A stretch of 64,000 nt of DNA, from positions 33,432-97,431 of the forward strand of contig CAWERR010000004.1 of NCBI GenBank assembly GCA_963811585.1, given 5' to 3'. This document shows, piece after piece, positions 19,089 to 27,323 of the stretch (position 1 is the stretch's first letter; each line of letters starts with the position of its first letter). Under the pieces are notes generated by a model that searched no databases, had not been told where the DNA came from, and saw nothing but the letters and a program-made list of their open reading frames with translations. The position numbers and the translations under genes are program-made. This DNA is from JACDHG01 sp963811585 (GTDB lineage: Bacteria; Actinomycetota; Actinomycetes; Propionibacteriales; Nocardioidaceae).

Positions 19089-19593
19089 TCAGTCGAACAA
19101 GGTGCCCTGCGGTGCCTTCTTTGACTCGAGATCCGAGCAGGAACCGCTTGCGCTCGAGCCCGCCGGCGTAGCCGGTCAGGGTGCCGTCGGCTCCGATGAC
19201 CCGGTGGCACGGGACCACGATCGCGATGGGGTTGGCGCCGTTGGCCAGCCCGACGGCGCGGGCCGCGCCCGGCTGCATGCCGAGGCGCCGGGCGATGTCG
19301 CCGTACGTCGCCGTCATACCGAACGGGATCGACAGCAAGGTCGACCAGACGAGCTCCTGGAACTCGGTCCCGTGTGGCGTCACGGGCACGTCGAAGACCT
19401 CGAGGTCGCCTGCGAAGTAGGCATCCAGCTGGCGACGAGTATCGACGAGAACTGATGACGGTGCCGGTGCCCCCGCTGGCTCGACGCGTGTGCGCCGCAG
19501 CTTGTTGGAGAAGTGGAGCCCGGTCAGGGACCGGCCGTCTCCGGTCAGCAGCAGCGGCCCGACGGGTGAGTCGATGAGCAAGGTGGACTTCAT
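19089..19593 (-). CDS. ogt: Methylated-DNA--protein-cysteine methyltransferase, frameshift near C-terminus
   Basis: Suicide repair protein that removes the methyl group from O6-methylguanine. The active-site motif IVVPCHRVIGADG carries the acceptor cysteine. GTEFQELVWSTLLSIPFG and GMQPGAARAVGLANGANP are family-typical. An extra base near 19135 (GSRV instead of GLESKKAPQG) shifts the last ~12 residues; in the corrected frame it ends TLFD with TGA at 19089-19091. Its start overlaps the alkA stop by 4 bases, forming an alkylation-repair operon. Confidence 0.93.
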
Positions 19594-20513
19594 CGCTGCC
19601 CTGTCCCACCGGCGGGCTCGGTTGAGGCGACGTCACTGAGCGCCGCCCACACGTGCATCTGAGCGTAGGACCGCCAGGGACGCCACTGCTCAGCGATGTC
19701 TGCTGCGGGCGTCGTGACGCCGAGGCGGGCCAGCCCCTGCCTCACCCCTAGGTCGCTCGCCAAGAACACATCTCGATCGCCTAAGGCTCGCAGCGCGATG
19801 TAGTCGGCAGTCCACGGGCCGATGCCAGGGAGGGCTTTCAGCGCAGCTTCGACAGCACCAAGCTCCATGCTGCGGTCGAGACGGACGCGACCGTCAGCCA
19901 CGGCCCCAGCGAGGCCGACGAGGCAGCGTCCGCGAGCCCGCGGCATCGGCAACGTCTCGGGGTCAACGGCCGCAATGGACTCGGCTGTAGGGAACAGGTG
20001 GGTCAAGGGCTCTTCGTCGCAGATCCGGTCGCCATACGCGAGGGTTAGCCGCTCGGCGATCGTCCGGGCACCGGCGACGGAGATCTGCTGGCCGACGACG
20101 GCACGCACAGCCACCTCGAAACCGTCGACGTGGCCTGGCACCCGCAATCCAGGATGGCGAGCCACCGAGCTGCGGAGTAGGTGGCTGCGGGCAAGGTGGG
20201 CATCGACGAGCGACGGGTCGGTCTCGACGTCGAGCAGCCATCGAGCCCGCTCGACTGCGATGTCGCGGTCTCGCTCGTCGACCTGGCCGACCTCGCAGCG
20301 CAGACTGTCGTCGTCATACGAGACGCGCAGAAAGCCATGGCCATGAGGGAGCCGGAGAGTGCGGGCGTAGGAGTAGGCGTCAGCCTGCTCGATGCCACGG
20401 ATCGCGCGCTGGGCGAAAAAGCCGAGCAGGGCCCCGGCGTCGTACGGCTGCGGTGTGACGAGGTCGACAGTTGTTGCGGGCGGCCAGGATTGCACGTCAC
20501 CATGCAACAGCAT
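19590..20513 (-). CDS. alkA: DNA-3-methyladenine glycosylase II, AlkA type
   Basis: 307 residues with an N-terminal AlkA-type beta domain (GALLGFFAQRAIRGIEQAD), then the HhH-GPD core: VVGQQISVAGARTIAERL, helix-hairpin-helix ALKALPGIGPWTADYIALRA, and the catalytic aspartate in FLASDLGVRQGL. It lacks the Ada regulatory domain found fused in some actinobacteria. Base-excision glycosylase for alkylated purines, co-transcribed with ogt. Frame intact. Confidence 0.93.
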   Translation of the reverse strand: MLLHGDVQSWPPATTVDLVTPQPYDAGALLGFFAQRAIRGIEQADAYSYARTLRLPHGHGFLRVSYDDDSLRCEVGQVDERDRDIAVERARWLLDVETDPSLVDAHLARSHLLRSSVARHPGLRVPGHVDGFEVAVRAVVGQQISVAGARTIAERLTLAYGDRICDEEPLTHLFPTAESIAAVDPETLPMPRARGRCLVGLAGAVADGRVRLDRSMELGAVEAALKALPGIGPWTADYIALRALGDRDVFLASDLGVRQGLARLGVTTPAADIAEQWRPWRSYAQMHVWAALSDVASTEPAGGTGQR

Positions 20514-20594
20514 TGAGCCGACAGCGGCCTACGTCGTTACTGCGACAGCGAAAACCAGTGGCGGATGCCGGTCTCCGCCCGAGAGGGTGACTCC

Positions 20595-20987
20595 ATGCCT
20601 CTCGTCATACAGTGCTTGACCATTGACACCCACGACCCCCACGAGCTTGCCCGCTTCTGGGAGCAGGCCATCGGCTGGCGACGGACGTACGAAGCTGCAG
20701 ACGAGGTCGCACTCGAACCGCCCGTCGGCAGCCCGCAGGACGGGGTGGCTCCCGACCTCCTGTTCGTCAAGGTCGACGACGTGAAGACGATGAAGAACCG
20801 GCTGCATCTCGACCTGAGGCCGGTTGACCAGGCTGCCGAGGTCAGCCGGCTCGAGGCGTTGGGTGCGAAGCGAGCCGCCGTCGGACAGGGGGACGACGTG
20901 ACCTGGGTTGTGCTCACTGACCCGCACGGCAACGAGTTCTGCATCTTGCGCGCCCTCACCGCAGCAGAGGTCGCCGAAGACACCTGA
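20595..20987 (+). CDS. VOC / glyoxalase-like domain protein
   Basis: About 130 residues from the ATG at 20595 (PLVIQCLTIDTHDPHELARF), with upstream GAGAGGG as the ribosome-binding site; an in-frame ATG at 20565 would add 10 residues. The N-terminal HELARFWEQAIGWRR and C-terminal VVLTDPHGNEFCIL blocks are the paired beta-alpha-beta modules of vicinal-oxygen-chelate proteins. Substrate not predictable. It faces the giant regulator gene end to end. Confidence 0.8.
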   Translation: MPLVIQCLTIDTHDPHELARFWEQAIGWRRTYEAADEVALEPPVGSPQDGVAPDLLFVKVDDVKTMKNRLHLDLRPVDQAAEVSRLEALGAKRAAVGQGDDVTWVVLTDPHGNEFCILRALTAAEVAEDT

Positions 20988-21011
20988 TCCCAGTGGTACC
21001 TGGGGACCGTC

Positions 21012-24000
21012 TCACTCGTCTGGGCAGACGGACTGGTAGGGCTGGGCAGGCAGGAAGTCTTCCCACTCCTCTCGGGTCAGGGTGCGCCCGGCCATCTGGC
21101 AGGCGAAGTCGATGGCCCGGTCGGGGTCGGTCTCCCACCGGTAGACCTTGCCGTCGTACGAGGCGATCGCCACGTCGTGGGTGTCACCGATGAACTGCGC
21201 GCCGGCCGGGACCGGCTCTCCATGGTGGGGCGGGTACACGGTGCCGAGCAGGTCCAGCGTCGCGGCGTCCCACAGGCTGACCCCGCCGTCGGCCGCGCCG
21301 GAGACCAGGCGTTCACCGTCGTCGGAGTACTTGAGCCAGAGCACGGGGGCACCGAGGCCGCTGGATCGTCGATGTTCGTCTCCGGTCGATACGTCGATGG
21401 TCACGATCTGGCTGGGGTCCCCGGCCACCGCCACCGTCGAGCCGTCCGGGGAAGCGACGGATGCTTGGGCGAAAAGGTCCACGTCTCCCTCGGAACGGAC
21501 CTCGCCGGTGCTGACGTCGAGCACCCGCCAGTGCGTGGCGAGCCCGTCCGCGGACCACTCGTAGACCATCGCCGTGCTCCCGCCGCCGATCGGGGTCGTG
21601 CAACAGGTCGCGGGAACGTCGTAGGGCATGCCGCGCGCACGTAGCGTCACGGCGTCGATAATGTTCGTGGTGCCGTCGGCTACATTGCCCGCGAGCAGGC
21701 TGCGACCCTCGTCGACGTACGCCAGTGAGTGGATGTCGCCGTTGCCGTCGGCAATGTCCTGGTTGTCCGAGAGGGGTTGGCCCGTGGCGGAGTCGAGCAC
21801 GGTCACGGTGCCGGGCCTCGCGCAGGGAGGGTCTTCGCTGTCGTCACACCAGAACCCGACGTACTGGCCTCCGTCGGGATGCCAGGCGTCGACGGCCGAG
21901 AACCAGGAGATTCCCTCCCACACCGGAAAGCGGCTAGGAGGCGTGGCGTCTCCGGTGACGGCGTCGACGAACCTGACCCATCCCCTGTCCTGGTCGTCGA
22001 CCCAGCTGTAGGCCACCTGCTGCCCGTCCGGGGAGAGGTCGGCGTGTGCGAACAGCGCGGCGTCGCCGACCTGGGTCGTCTGCTGCAGGTAGGTGTCCTC
22101 CATGGATAGGTCCCAGGTGCGCAGCATAGAGTCGCCGCCGCCGCCGTAGACCAGGTCATCGTCCGGGCTGAAGCCGACGCCCCGGTCATCGAAGGTCTGC
22201 CACCGTTCCAGTGACCGGCCGGTGGCGGTGTCCCAGACGATGAGCTCGGAGTCACTGGCGGTCGATCCCACGAGGGCGCCGTCGGGGGAGAACCGGATGT
22301 CGTTCACCAAATCCCGGTGACCCCGCAGCGTGTGGACCGTGTCGCCGCTGGCCGCGTCCACCAGCAACACATCCTTGAAGGTCGCTTCGGCCCTGAGTGC
22401 GAGCAGGGTCCCCTCGGCGTTCACGTCGAGGAAGAATGCGATGATCTCGGGCTCGAGCCAGATCGTGTCTCCGGTCGCGACGTCGTATGCCGTCAACGGC
22501 TTGCTGGTGTACAGGGTGCGGCCGTCCGGGCTGAGCGCGACCCCTGGGTATCCGTATTCGCCGGTCCGCACCCGGATGGGGGGCGTGGACGGGGAGCGCA
22601 GATCCCAAACCACCGCTTGCGCCCACGCCTGGGTACTCATCGTCATCGTGGCCGCCAGGTAGCGGCCGTTGGCGCTGAACTGGATGTCGCTTCCCTCAAC
22701 CGGCTTGGCGCTCGGGGGGGCGAGGCGGACTGCCGACGGCTGCATGGTCTTGGTGTCCAGCAGGAGCACCGGCTCCGTGGACTCGGTGTCCGAGATGACG
22801 GCGAGCTGCCTGCTGTCGGGGCTGAACGCCGCGATCATGAACGCCTGCCCCTCGGCGGGCCGACCGGCGTCGTAGGTGCGAAGCAGCCGGTTGGTAGCGG
22901 CGTCATATAGGTGCATCCGGTTCTGATCGTCGGAGGATGCGATCCAGCGGCCGTCGGGGCTGACGGCCATGACCTCCAAGTAGTCGCCGCCGGGCGGCGC
23001 CGACCGGACCAGATGCGGCTGCTTGGCAAGCGCGGCGAGCAGGTTTACCCGGGTCTCCGGGGAGTCGTCCAGCCGTGCCCCCGCGGCCGCGAGCAGCAGC
23101 GAGAGGCTGATGTCGTCGGTGAGCTGGGCCCGGGCTCCGACCCGCCGCGCGTCGGCGGAGACGGCGACTTGGCGGGCGGTGACTGCGGCGTCGCGAGCCT
23201 CGGCTGCGTTTTCGTCGGCGCGGTTCGACTGCTCTGCGGCGATCCCGCCGGCCACCAACGCGAGGACGAGAAGGACGGTGGCGCCGCTGAGCACGATCCG
23301 GAGCCGACGGATCAGCCGGGTCTGCGCACGTGCTCGCTCGGCCGCGCTGCGCTCCTCGGCGTCGGCGAGGTTCGCACCGGCGTCGAGGAACTCCTGTTCG
23401 GTCGCGGTCAACTCGGGGTGCGGCTTTTCCTGCCACTCCAAAGCCTGGGCGAGGCGGACGCCTCGGTACAGCTCGCTGGGTGGGCGACCCAGGGAGTCCC
23501 AGGCCTCGGCGGTGGCGGAGAGGTGGTGCAGGATTCGTTGGCCTTCGATGTCGTCCTCCAGCCAGCCGCGGAGTCGGGGCCACGCGCGGGCCAGCGCCTC
23601 GTGTGCGATTTCGACAACGCCGTCGTCGCTGGTGACCAGCCGGGATCGGACGAGCCGGTCGACGAGCTCGTCTTGGGCGGGATGGGTGACGACCTGGCGG
23701 CGCGGCAGCCGGGATCGGACCGGTTCGCCTTCGGTGCCGGGGGAGACGAGGCGGAGCAGGAGGTCCTGCAGGGCGCGCCGCTGGTCGGGGTCGAGCTCGC
23801 CGTACAGGGACTCGGCGGACTGTGCCACCGCTCCACGGATCCCGCCGGAGGCTTGGTAGCCGGCGACGGTGAGGGTCCGCCCTTCACGGCGTAGCCAGGT
23901 CTCGCGCAGGGCGTGGGAGAGCAGCGGGAGGGCGCCGGGCTCGTTCTCGACCTCTCGCACGAGCAGGTCGGGGAGCCCGGGCTCGACGATGAGGCCGGCT

Positions 24001-25277
24001 TGGCGGGCGGGTCCTTCGATGGCGGCGCGCAGGTCTTCGGGTGACATCGCGGGGAGCACGTACAGACCGCGTTCGACGAGCTGGGCCAGCGCCGGGTGTG
24101 CGGAGACGTCTCCCATCCGGTCGGCACGCAGAACCAGGACCAGGGGCGCGACCTCGGCGTGGTCGGCGAGCAGCTGGACGAACCGTTCCCGTTCGGCCTG
24201 GTCGTGGCACAGGGAGAAGAGCTCCTCGGCCTGGTCGACCACCAGCGGTCGGGGCTTGCCGCTGGTGCGGGGCGGGGGCAGGGCGCCGACGGGGTGCCGT
24301 CCTGGGGTGAGTACGTCGCAGTGCTGCCCCTCACCGCGAAGCACCGCGACGATGCCGGCACGCACTAACGACGACTTCCCGCTCCCGGACGGGCCGATGA
24401 CGGCGAGGACGCCTTCGGCCTCGAGACGCTCGCAGCAGAGTTGGATGTCGCGGTCACGGCCGAAGAAGCTCTCGTTGTCGTCGATGTCGTAGGGCATGAG
24501 GCCGAGGTAGGGGCAGGCTTCGCTGGGACGTTGCCGGACTTCAGCGGTGTCGAGGTCGGGGTCCTGGCGGAGGATGGCCTGCTCGAGCTCTCCGAGCCCT
24601 GGGCCTGGGTCGATGCCGAGCTCGTCGACGAGGCGACGCCGGATCCCGGAGATAGTGCGCAGGGCGTCGCCCTGTCTCCCGGCGCGGTACTGCGCAAGGG
24701 CCAGCAGCTCCCACCGGCGTTCGCGCAGTGGAGCGGCGTTGGCCAGTCTGTGGGCCTGGGCGAGGATCTCGCGGTGGCGGCCAGCCTGGACGGAGGCTTC
24801 GAGCCACCATTCCTGGGCGTCGAGGCGCAGCTCGGACAGGCGGGACGCCTCGAGGTTGCCGGGCTCCCACTCTTCGAGCTCGGTGTACGGGCGTCCGCGC
24901 CACAGGGCGAGCGCCTGGCCCAGACGGTACGCGGCACGGTCGACCTCACCGAGTTCGAGGAGCTCGTGACCGCGGGTGGCGAGCACTTCGAACCGGCGGG
25001 CGTCGACAGCATCGACCGGGAGGGTGAGCTGGTAGCCGTGGCCGGTGGTCGTGATGGCCTCGGTGCCGAGGACCTTGCGGAGCCGGACGACACAGGTCTG
25101 CAGGTTCTTGTGCCAGGACGCTGGAGGTGTGTCTCCCCAGACCACCTCGGAAAGCTGGTCCGCGCTGAGCGACTCGTCGCCAGCGACTGCGAGGGCGGCG
25201 AGGACGAGTGTCTCCCGGGGACTCAGGCGCGGCGCCGAGTCGTCGAGCGTCAGGGGTCCTAGGACGGAGATACCCAC
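21012..25277 (-). CDS. Giant SARP-type regulator: winged helix + BTAD + STAND NTPase + TM + WD40
   Basis: 1,421 residues in one intact frame. Domains in order: OmpR-like winged helix (residues ~1-95, GISVLGPLTLDD to TTGHGYQLTLP); BTAD (~98-250, RRFEVLATRGHELLELGEVD); nSTAND-type NTPase with Walker A IGPSGSGKSSLV at ~293; and WLEDDIEGQRILHHLS-type helices. A single membrane segment (~655-685, VLSGATVLLVLALVAGGIAA) precedes a long WD40-like propeller region (~760-1421, repeated SPDGR.L/W-D blocks). The GTG start at 25275-25277 is chosen because the SARP domain begins there. This arrangement suggests a membrane-tethered, NTP-gated transcription regulator with an extracytoplasmic or cytoplasmic propeller sensor. 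Targets unknown; the divergent secreted-protein gene is the obvious candidate. Confidence 0.88.
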   Translation of the reverse strand: MGISVLGPLTLDDSAPRLSPRETLVLAALAVAGDESLSADQLSEVVWGDTPPASWHKNLQTCVVRLRKVLGTEAITTTGHGYQLTLPVDAVDARRFEVLATRGHELLELGEVDRAAYRLGQALALWRGRPYTELEEWEPGNLEASRLSELRLDAQEWWLEASVQAGRHREILAQAHRLANAAPLRERRWELLALAQYRAGRQGDALRTISGIRRRLVDELGIDPGPGLGELEQAILRQDPDLDTAEVRQRPSEACPYLGLMPYDIDDNESFFGRDRDIQLCCERLEAEGVLAVIGPSGSGKSSLVRAGIVAVLRGEGQHCDVLTPGRHPVGALPPPRTSGKPRPLVVDQAEELFSLCHDQAERERFVQLLADHAEVAPLVLVLRADRMGDVSAHPALAQLVERGLYVLPAMSPEDLRAAIEGPARQAGLIVEPGLPDLLVREVENEPGALPLLSHALRETWLRREGRTLTVAGYQASGGIRGAVAQSAESLYGELDPDQRRALQDLLLRLVSPGTEGEPVRSRLPRRQVVTHPAQDELVDRLVRSRLVTSDDGVVEIAHEALARAWPRLRGWLEDDIEGQRILHHLSATAEAWDSLGRPPSELYRGVRLAQALEWQEKPHPELTATEQEFLDAGANLADAEERSAAERARAQTRLIRRLRIVLSGATVLLVLALVAGGIAAEQSNRADENAAEARDAAVTARQVAVSADARRVGARAQLTDDISLSLLLAAAGARLDDSPETRVNLLAALAKQPHLVRSAPPGGDYLEVMAVSPDGRWIASSDDQNRMHLYDAATNRLLRTYDAGRPAEGQAFMIAAFSPDSRQLAVISDTESTEPVLLLDTKTMQPSAVRLAPPSAKPVEGSDIQFSANGRYLAATMTMSTQAWAQAVVWDLRSPSTPPIRVRTGEYGYPGVALSPDGRTLYTSKPLTAYDVATGDTIWLEPEIIAFFLDVNAEGTLLALRAEATFKDVLLVDAASGDTVHTLRGHRDLVNDIRFSPDGALVGSTASDSELIVWDTATGRSLERWQTFDDRGVGFSPDDDLVYGGGGDSMLRTWDLSMEDTYLQQTTQVGDAALFAHADLSPDGQQVAYSWVDDQDRGWVRFVDAVTGDATPPSRFPVWEGISWFSAVDAWHPDGGQYVGFWCDDSEDPPCARPGTVTVLDSATGQPLSDNQDIADGNGDIHSLAYVDEGRSLLAGNVADGTTNIIDAVTLRARGMPYDVPATCCTTPIGGGSTAMVYEWSADGLATHWRVLDVSTGEVRSEGDVDLFAQASVASPDGSTVAVAGDPSQIVTIDVSTGDEHRRSSGLGAPVLWLKYSDDGERLVSGAADGGVSLWDAATLDLLGTVYPPHHGEPVPAGAQFIGDTHDVAIASYDGKVYRWETDPDRAIDFACQMAGRTLTREEWEDFLPAQPYQSVCPDE

Positions 25278-25420
25278 GCATCGAATGTGACCGCGTTTTG
25301 AAGTGGCGTCAACGGCGGATGTACCGGATCGGTACCGCGTGATCGTGGGATGAGTACCGGCGCCTGACAGAACAGCGGTGAACACGGGCGCTAGACCCCG
25401 AGTCACACAAGGAGAACGTC
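25278..25420. promoter_or_regulatory. Divergent promoter region with 11-bp-phased GTACCG heptamers
   Basis: GTACCGG at 25321-25327, GTACCGC at 25332-25338, a degenerate copy TCGTGGG at 25343-25349 and GTACCGG at 25354-25360: each begins exactly 11 bp after the previous one. SARP regulators characteristically bind direct heptamers at this spacing just upstream of the -10 region. The overlapping dyad GTACCG-GAT-CGGTAC (25321-25335) is an alternative reading. CAAGGAG at 25408-25414 is the ribosome-binding site of the plus-strand gene. Confidence 0.65.
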
Positions 25421-26556
25421 ATGAACAGCAACCGCTACACGCACACTCGTCCGGCCACCAGGCCGCGAAAGGGTATCGGAGGGATAATGACGCGTCCTCG
25501 CTACAGCGCTGTCGCCGCAGCGCTCGCGATCGCGTTCGTGCTGCCGAGTTCCGACGTACGGGCCGAGGCACCATCAGAACGGGCGCCGCGTGTCACCGTC
25601 CTCAACGACACTGCCCTCGGCGGCCTGGGGTCGGGCAGCGCGATCGGGCCTGATGGGGCTCTCTACGTCACGAACGGCAACGACGGCACGCTCGTCCGGA
25701 TCAATCCGAGGAACGGTTCCGAGACCGTGGTTGGAAGCGGCCTGCCACCCCAGTTCATCGGGATCGGTGGTGCGATGGACGTCGCCTTCATCGGTCATCG
25801 GGCGTACGTGCTGGTCACCGCCGCAGGGTCCGACTGGGGCCCCACCGACGCCATCATGGGCATCTACCGCCTCAAGCACGACGGCACGTTCTCCGTGTTC
25901 GCCGATCTGGGCGCGTGGTCTGCCGAGCACCCGCCTGCGGACCCCGACTGGTTCGCCGCACAAGGCGTCCACTACTCGATGGACGTGTGGCGCCACGGCT
26001 TCGTCGTCGCCGACGCGCACCTTGGACGGGTGATTCGCGTCGACCAGCGGGGACGGATAAGTGAGCTGGTGGCGTTCGACAGCACCGACTCGGTACCCAC
26101 CGGTCTCGAGGTGGCGAACGGCAAAGTCTTCGTCACTACGGCGGGTCCGATCCCGCACATCCCGTCTGCCTCCGAGATCAACAAGGTGCGCAGGAATGGA
26201 TCCACGAACGTGGTCGGCGAGTGGGACGCAGACTACGCGGGCAATCGTGGCCTGATCGTCGATGTCGAGAAGGGACCCCGCCATCAGTCGCGGGGAATCG
26301 ACGCTCGGCACCACCCCCGACTTGCCATCGCCAGTTGTACGGGCTCTTGCAGGGCCACTGGGACCTCGAGCCGACCCCAGAGAACGAGGGCTTTCCCGCC
26401 GCGCCAAACACCGGTGAGATCGTCGCCGTCGGCAGAGATGGCACCTTCGAGACAGTGCTGCGCGGTCTCAATCAGCCCACGTCGCTGGAAATCGTCGGAC
26501 ATGTGGGGTTCGTGGTCACGTATACGGGAACGATCTTGCGGATCAACCAACTCTGA
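25421..26556 (+). CDS. Secreted ScyD/SMP-30-like beta-propeller protein, frameshifted
   Basis: About 378 residues when two compensating indels (near 26270 and 26330) are closed. An N-terminal extension with Arg-rich start and hydrophobic AVAAALAIAFVLPSS ending AEA looks like an export signal. The body has propeller-type blocks (GSAIGPDGALYVTNGNDGTL, VPTGLEVANGKVFVTTAG, APNTGEIVAVGRDG), ending TYTGTILRINQL. ScyD/ScyE-family similarity is from overall pattern. The ATG at 25421 has a strong CAAGGAG site; ATG at 25487 is an alternative start closer to the hydrophobic core. Divergent from the SARP regulator, its probable controller. Confidence 0.75.
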
Positions 26557-26598
26557 GCTCCGCCACCACAGCAGGGGCATGACCCTGCGCTACGCCAA

Positions 26599-26642
26599 GA
26601 TCGCCACCGCACCGTGAGCTCGCGACGGTGCGGTTGGCGATC
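26599..26642 (+). terminator. Long hairpin after the secreted propeller gene
   Basis: A 17-bp stem with one bulged base: arm 26599-26615 (GATCGCCACCGCACCGT) and arm 26625-26642. No T-tract. It lies 42 bases after the stop codon and just before the tRNA-remnant array, whose transcripts run in from the opposite strand, so it may stop transcription both ways. Confidence 0.65.
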
Positions 26643-26649
26643 CAGCAGA

Positions 26650-27023
26650 CAGAAAACCCGCCCTGCTACCAGGCGGGCTTTCGTTCGATGGGTAGCCCCG
26701 ACGGGATTCGAACCCGCGCTACCGCCATGGGCAGAGCGCGGCGTGCCAGCACGCCAAGCAACAGAAAACCCGCCTCTTACGAAGGCGGGTCGCTGTCGAT
26801 GGGTAGCCCCGACGGGATTCGAACCCGCGCTACCGCCATGGGCAGAGCGCGGCGTGCCAGCACGCCAAGCAACAGAAAACCCGCCCTGCTACCAGGCGGG
26901 CTTTCGTTCGATGGGTAGCCCCGACGGGATTCGAACCCGCGCTACCGCCATGGGCAGAGCGCGGCGTGCCAGCACGCCAAGCAACAGAAAACCCGCCCTG
27001 CTACCAGGCGGGCTTTCGTTCGA
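26650..27023 (-). repeat. Three tandem tRNA-Glu 3'-end remnants, each with a terminator (period 111-112 bp)
   Basis: Downstream of tRNA-Glu on the minus strand, the last 38 bases of the gene (through CTACCCA) recur at 26689, 26800 and 26912, with the real one ending at 27024. Each remnant's 5' part is replaced by one shared diverged sequence (GGCGTGCTGGCACGCC hairpin, then CGCTCTGCCC) and lacks the GGCCCCG acceptor strand, so none can fold as a tRNA. The three copies are identical to one another in the diverged part, so they amplified after degenerating. Each is followed by a CCCGCC...GGCGGGTTTT terminator; the one at 26762-26799 has a different loop. Confidence 0.93.
26985..27023 (-). terminator. 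Intrinsic terminator of tRNA-Glu
   Basis: GCCCGCCTGGTAGCAGGGCG-type hairpin followed by GGTTTTCTG on the minus strand, immediately after the tRNA 3' end. Near-identical copies follow each downstream remnant: 26873-26911 and 26650-26688 are the same, and 26762-26799 has a changed loop. Confidence 0.88.
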
Positions 27024-27027
27024 TGGG

Positions 27028-27100
27028 TAGCCCCGACGGGATTCGAACCCGCGCTACCGCCTTGAGAGGGCGGCGTGCTAGGCCACTACACAACGGGGCC
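27028..27100 (-). tRNA. tRNA-Glu (anticodon CTC)
   Basis: 73-base cloverleaf on the minus strand: acceptor GGCCCCG pairing with CGGGGCT, D-arm GTGT/GCAC, anticodon stem CCGCC/GGCGG enclosing CTCTCAA (anticodon CTC), T-arm GCGGG-TTCGAAT-CCCGT, discriminator A. The following CCCA is not a clean encoded CCA. It lies 46 bases downstream of tRNA-Gln, so both are likely from one transcript. Confidence 0.97.
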
Positions 27101-27146
27101 ATCGAGCGGACGAGACTTTATCGGAAGACCGAGCTTGATCTCATCG

Positions 27147-27218
27147 CTGGGGTACTAGGACTCGAACCTAGACTAACTGGACCAGAACCAGACGGGCTGC
27201 CAATTACCCCATACCCCA
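27147..27218 (-). tRNA. tRNA-Gln (anticodon CTG)
   Basis: 72-base cloverleaf on the minus strand: acceptor TGGGGTA/TACCCCA, anticodon loop TTCTGGT within GTCTG/CCAG-type stem (anticodon CTG), T-arm TCTAG-GTTCGAG-CTAG. The U1-A72 acceptor pair is typical of bacterial tRNA-Gln. With gltX and gatCAB in this window, it is presumably charged with Glu and then amidated. Confidence 0.96.
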
Positions 27219-27323
27219 AATGGCATCGACATCGGATGCCCGATGCCGAGGGACGACAATACCGGAGCGTCGAGGTGCCTCCAAAACGGCTGTAAGCCGT
27301 CCTGAATGGAGGACACTGCTGTG

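Noticed and set aside
26650..27023. Three further functional tRNA genes
   Set aside because: They lack the 5' acceptor strand and a normal D-arm/anticodon arm, so they cannot form a cloverleaf.
26614..27295. Apparent proteins with repeated SPDGIRTRA segments
   Set aside because: They are translations of the tRNA-Glu 3' end and its terminator copies. This is a well-known artefact of tRNA loci.
26600..27300. Integrated prophage or island at the tRNA genes
   Set aside because: No integrase, phage or plasmid gene flanks the tRNAs; only the remnants are visible.
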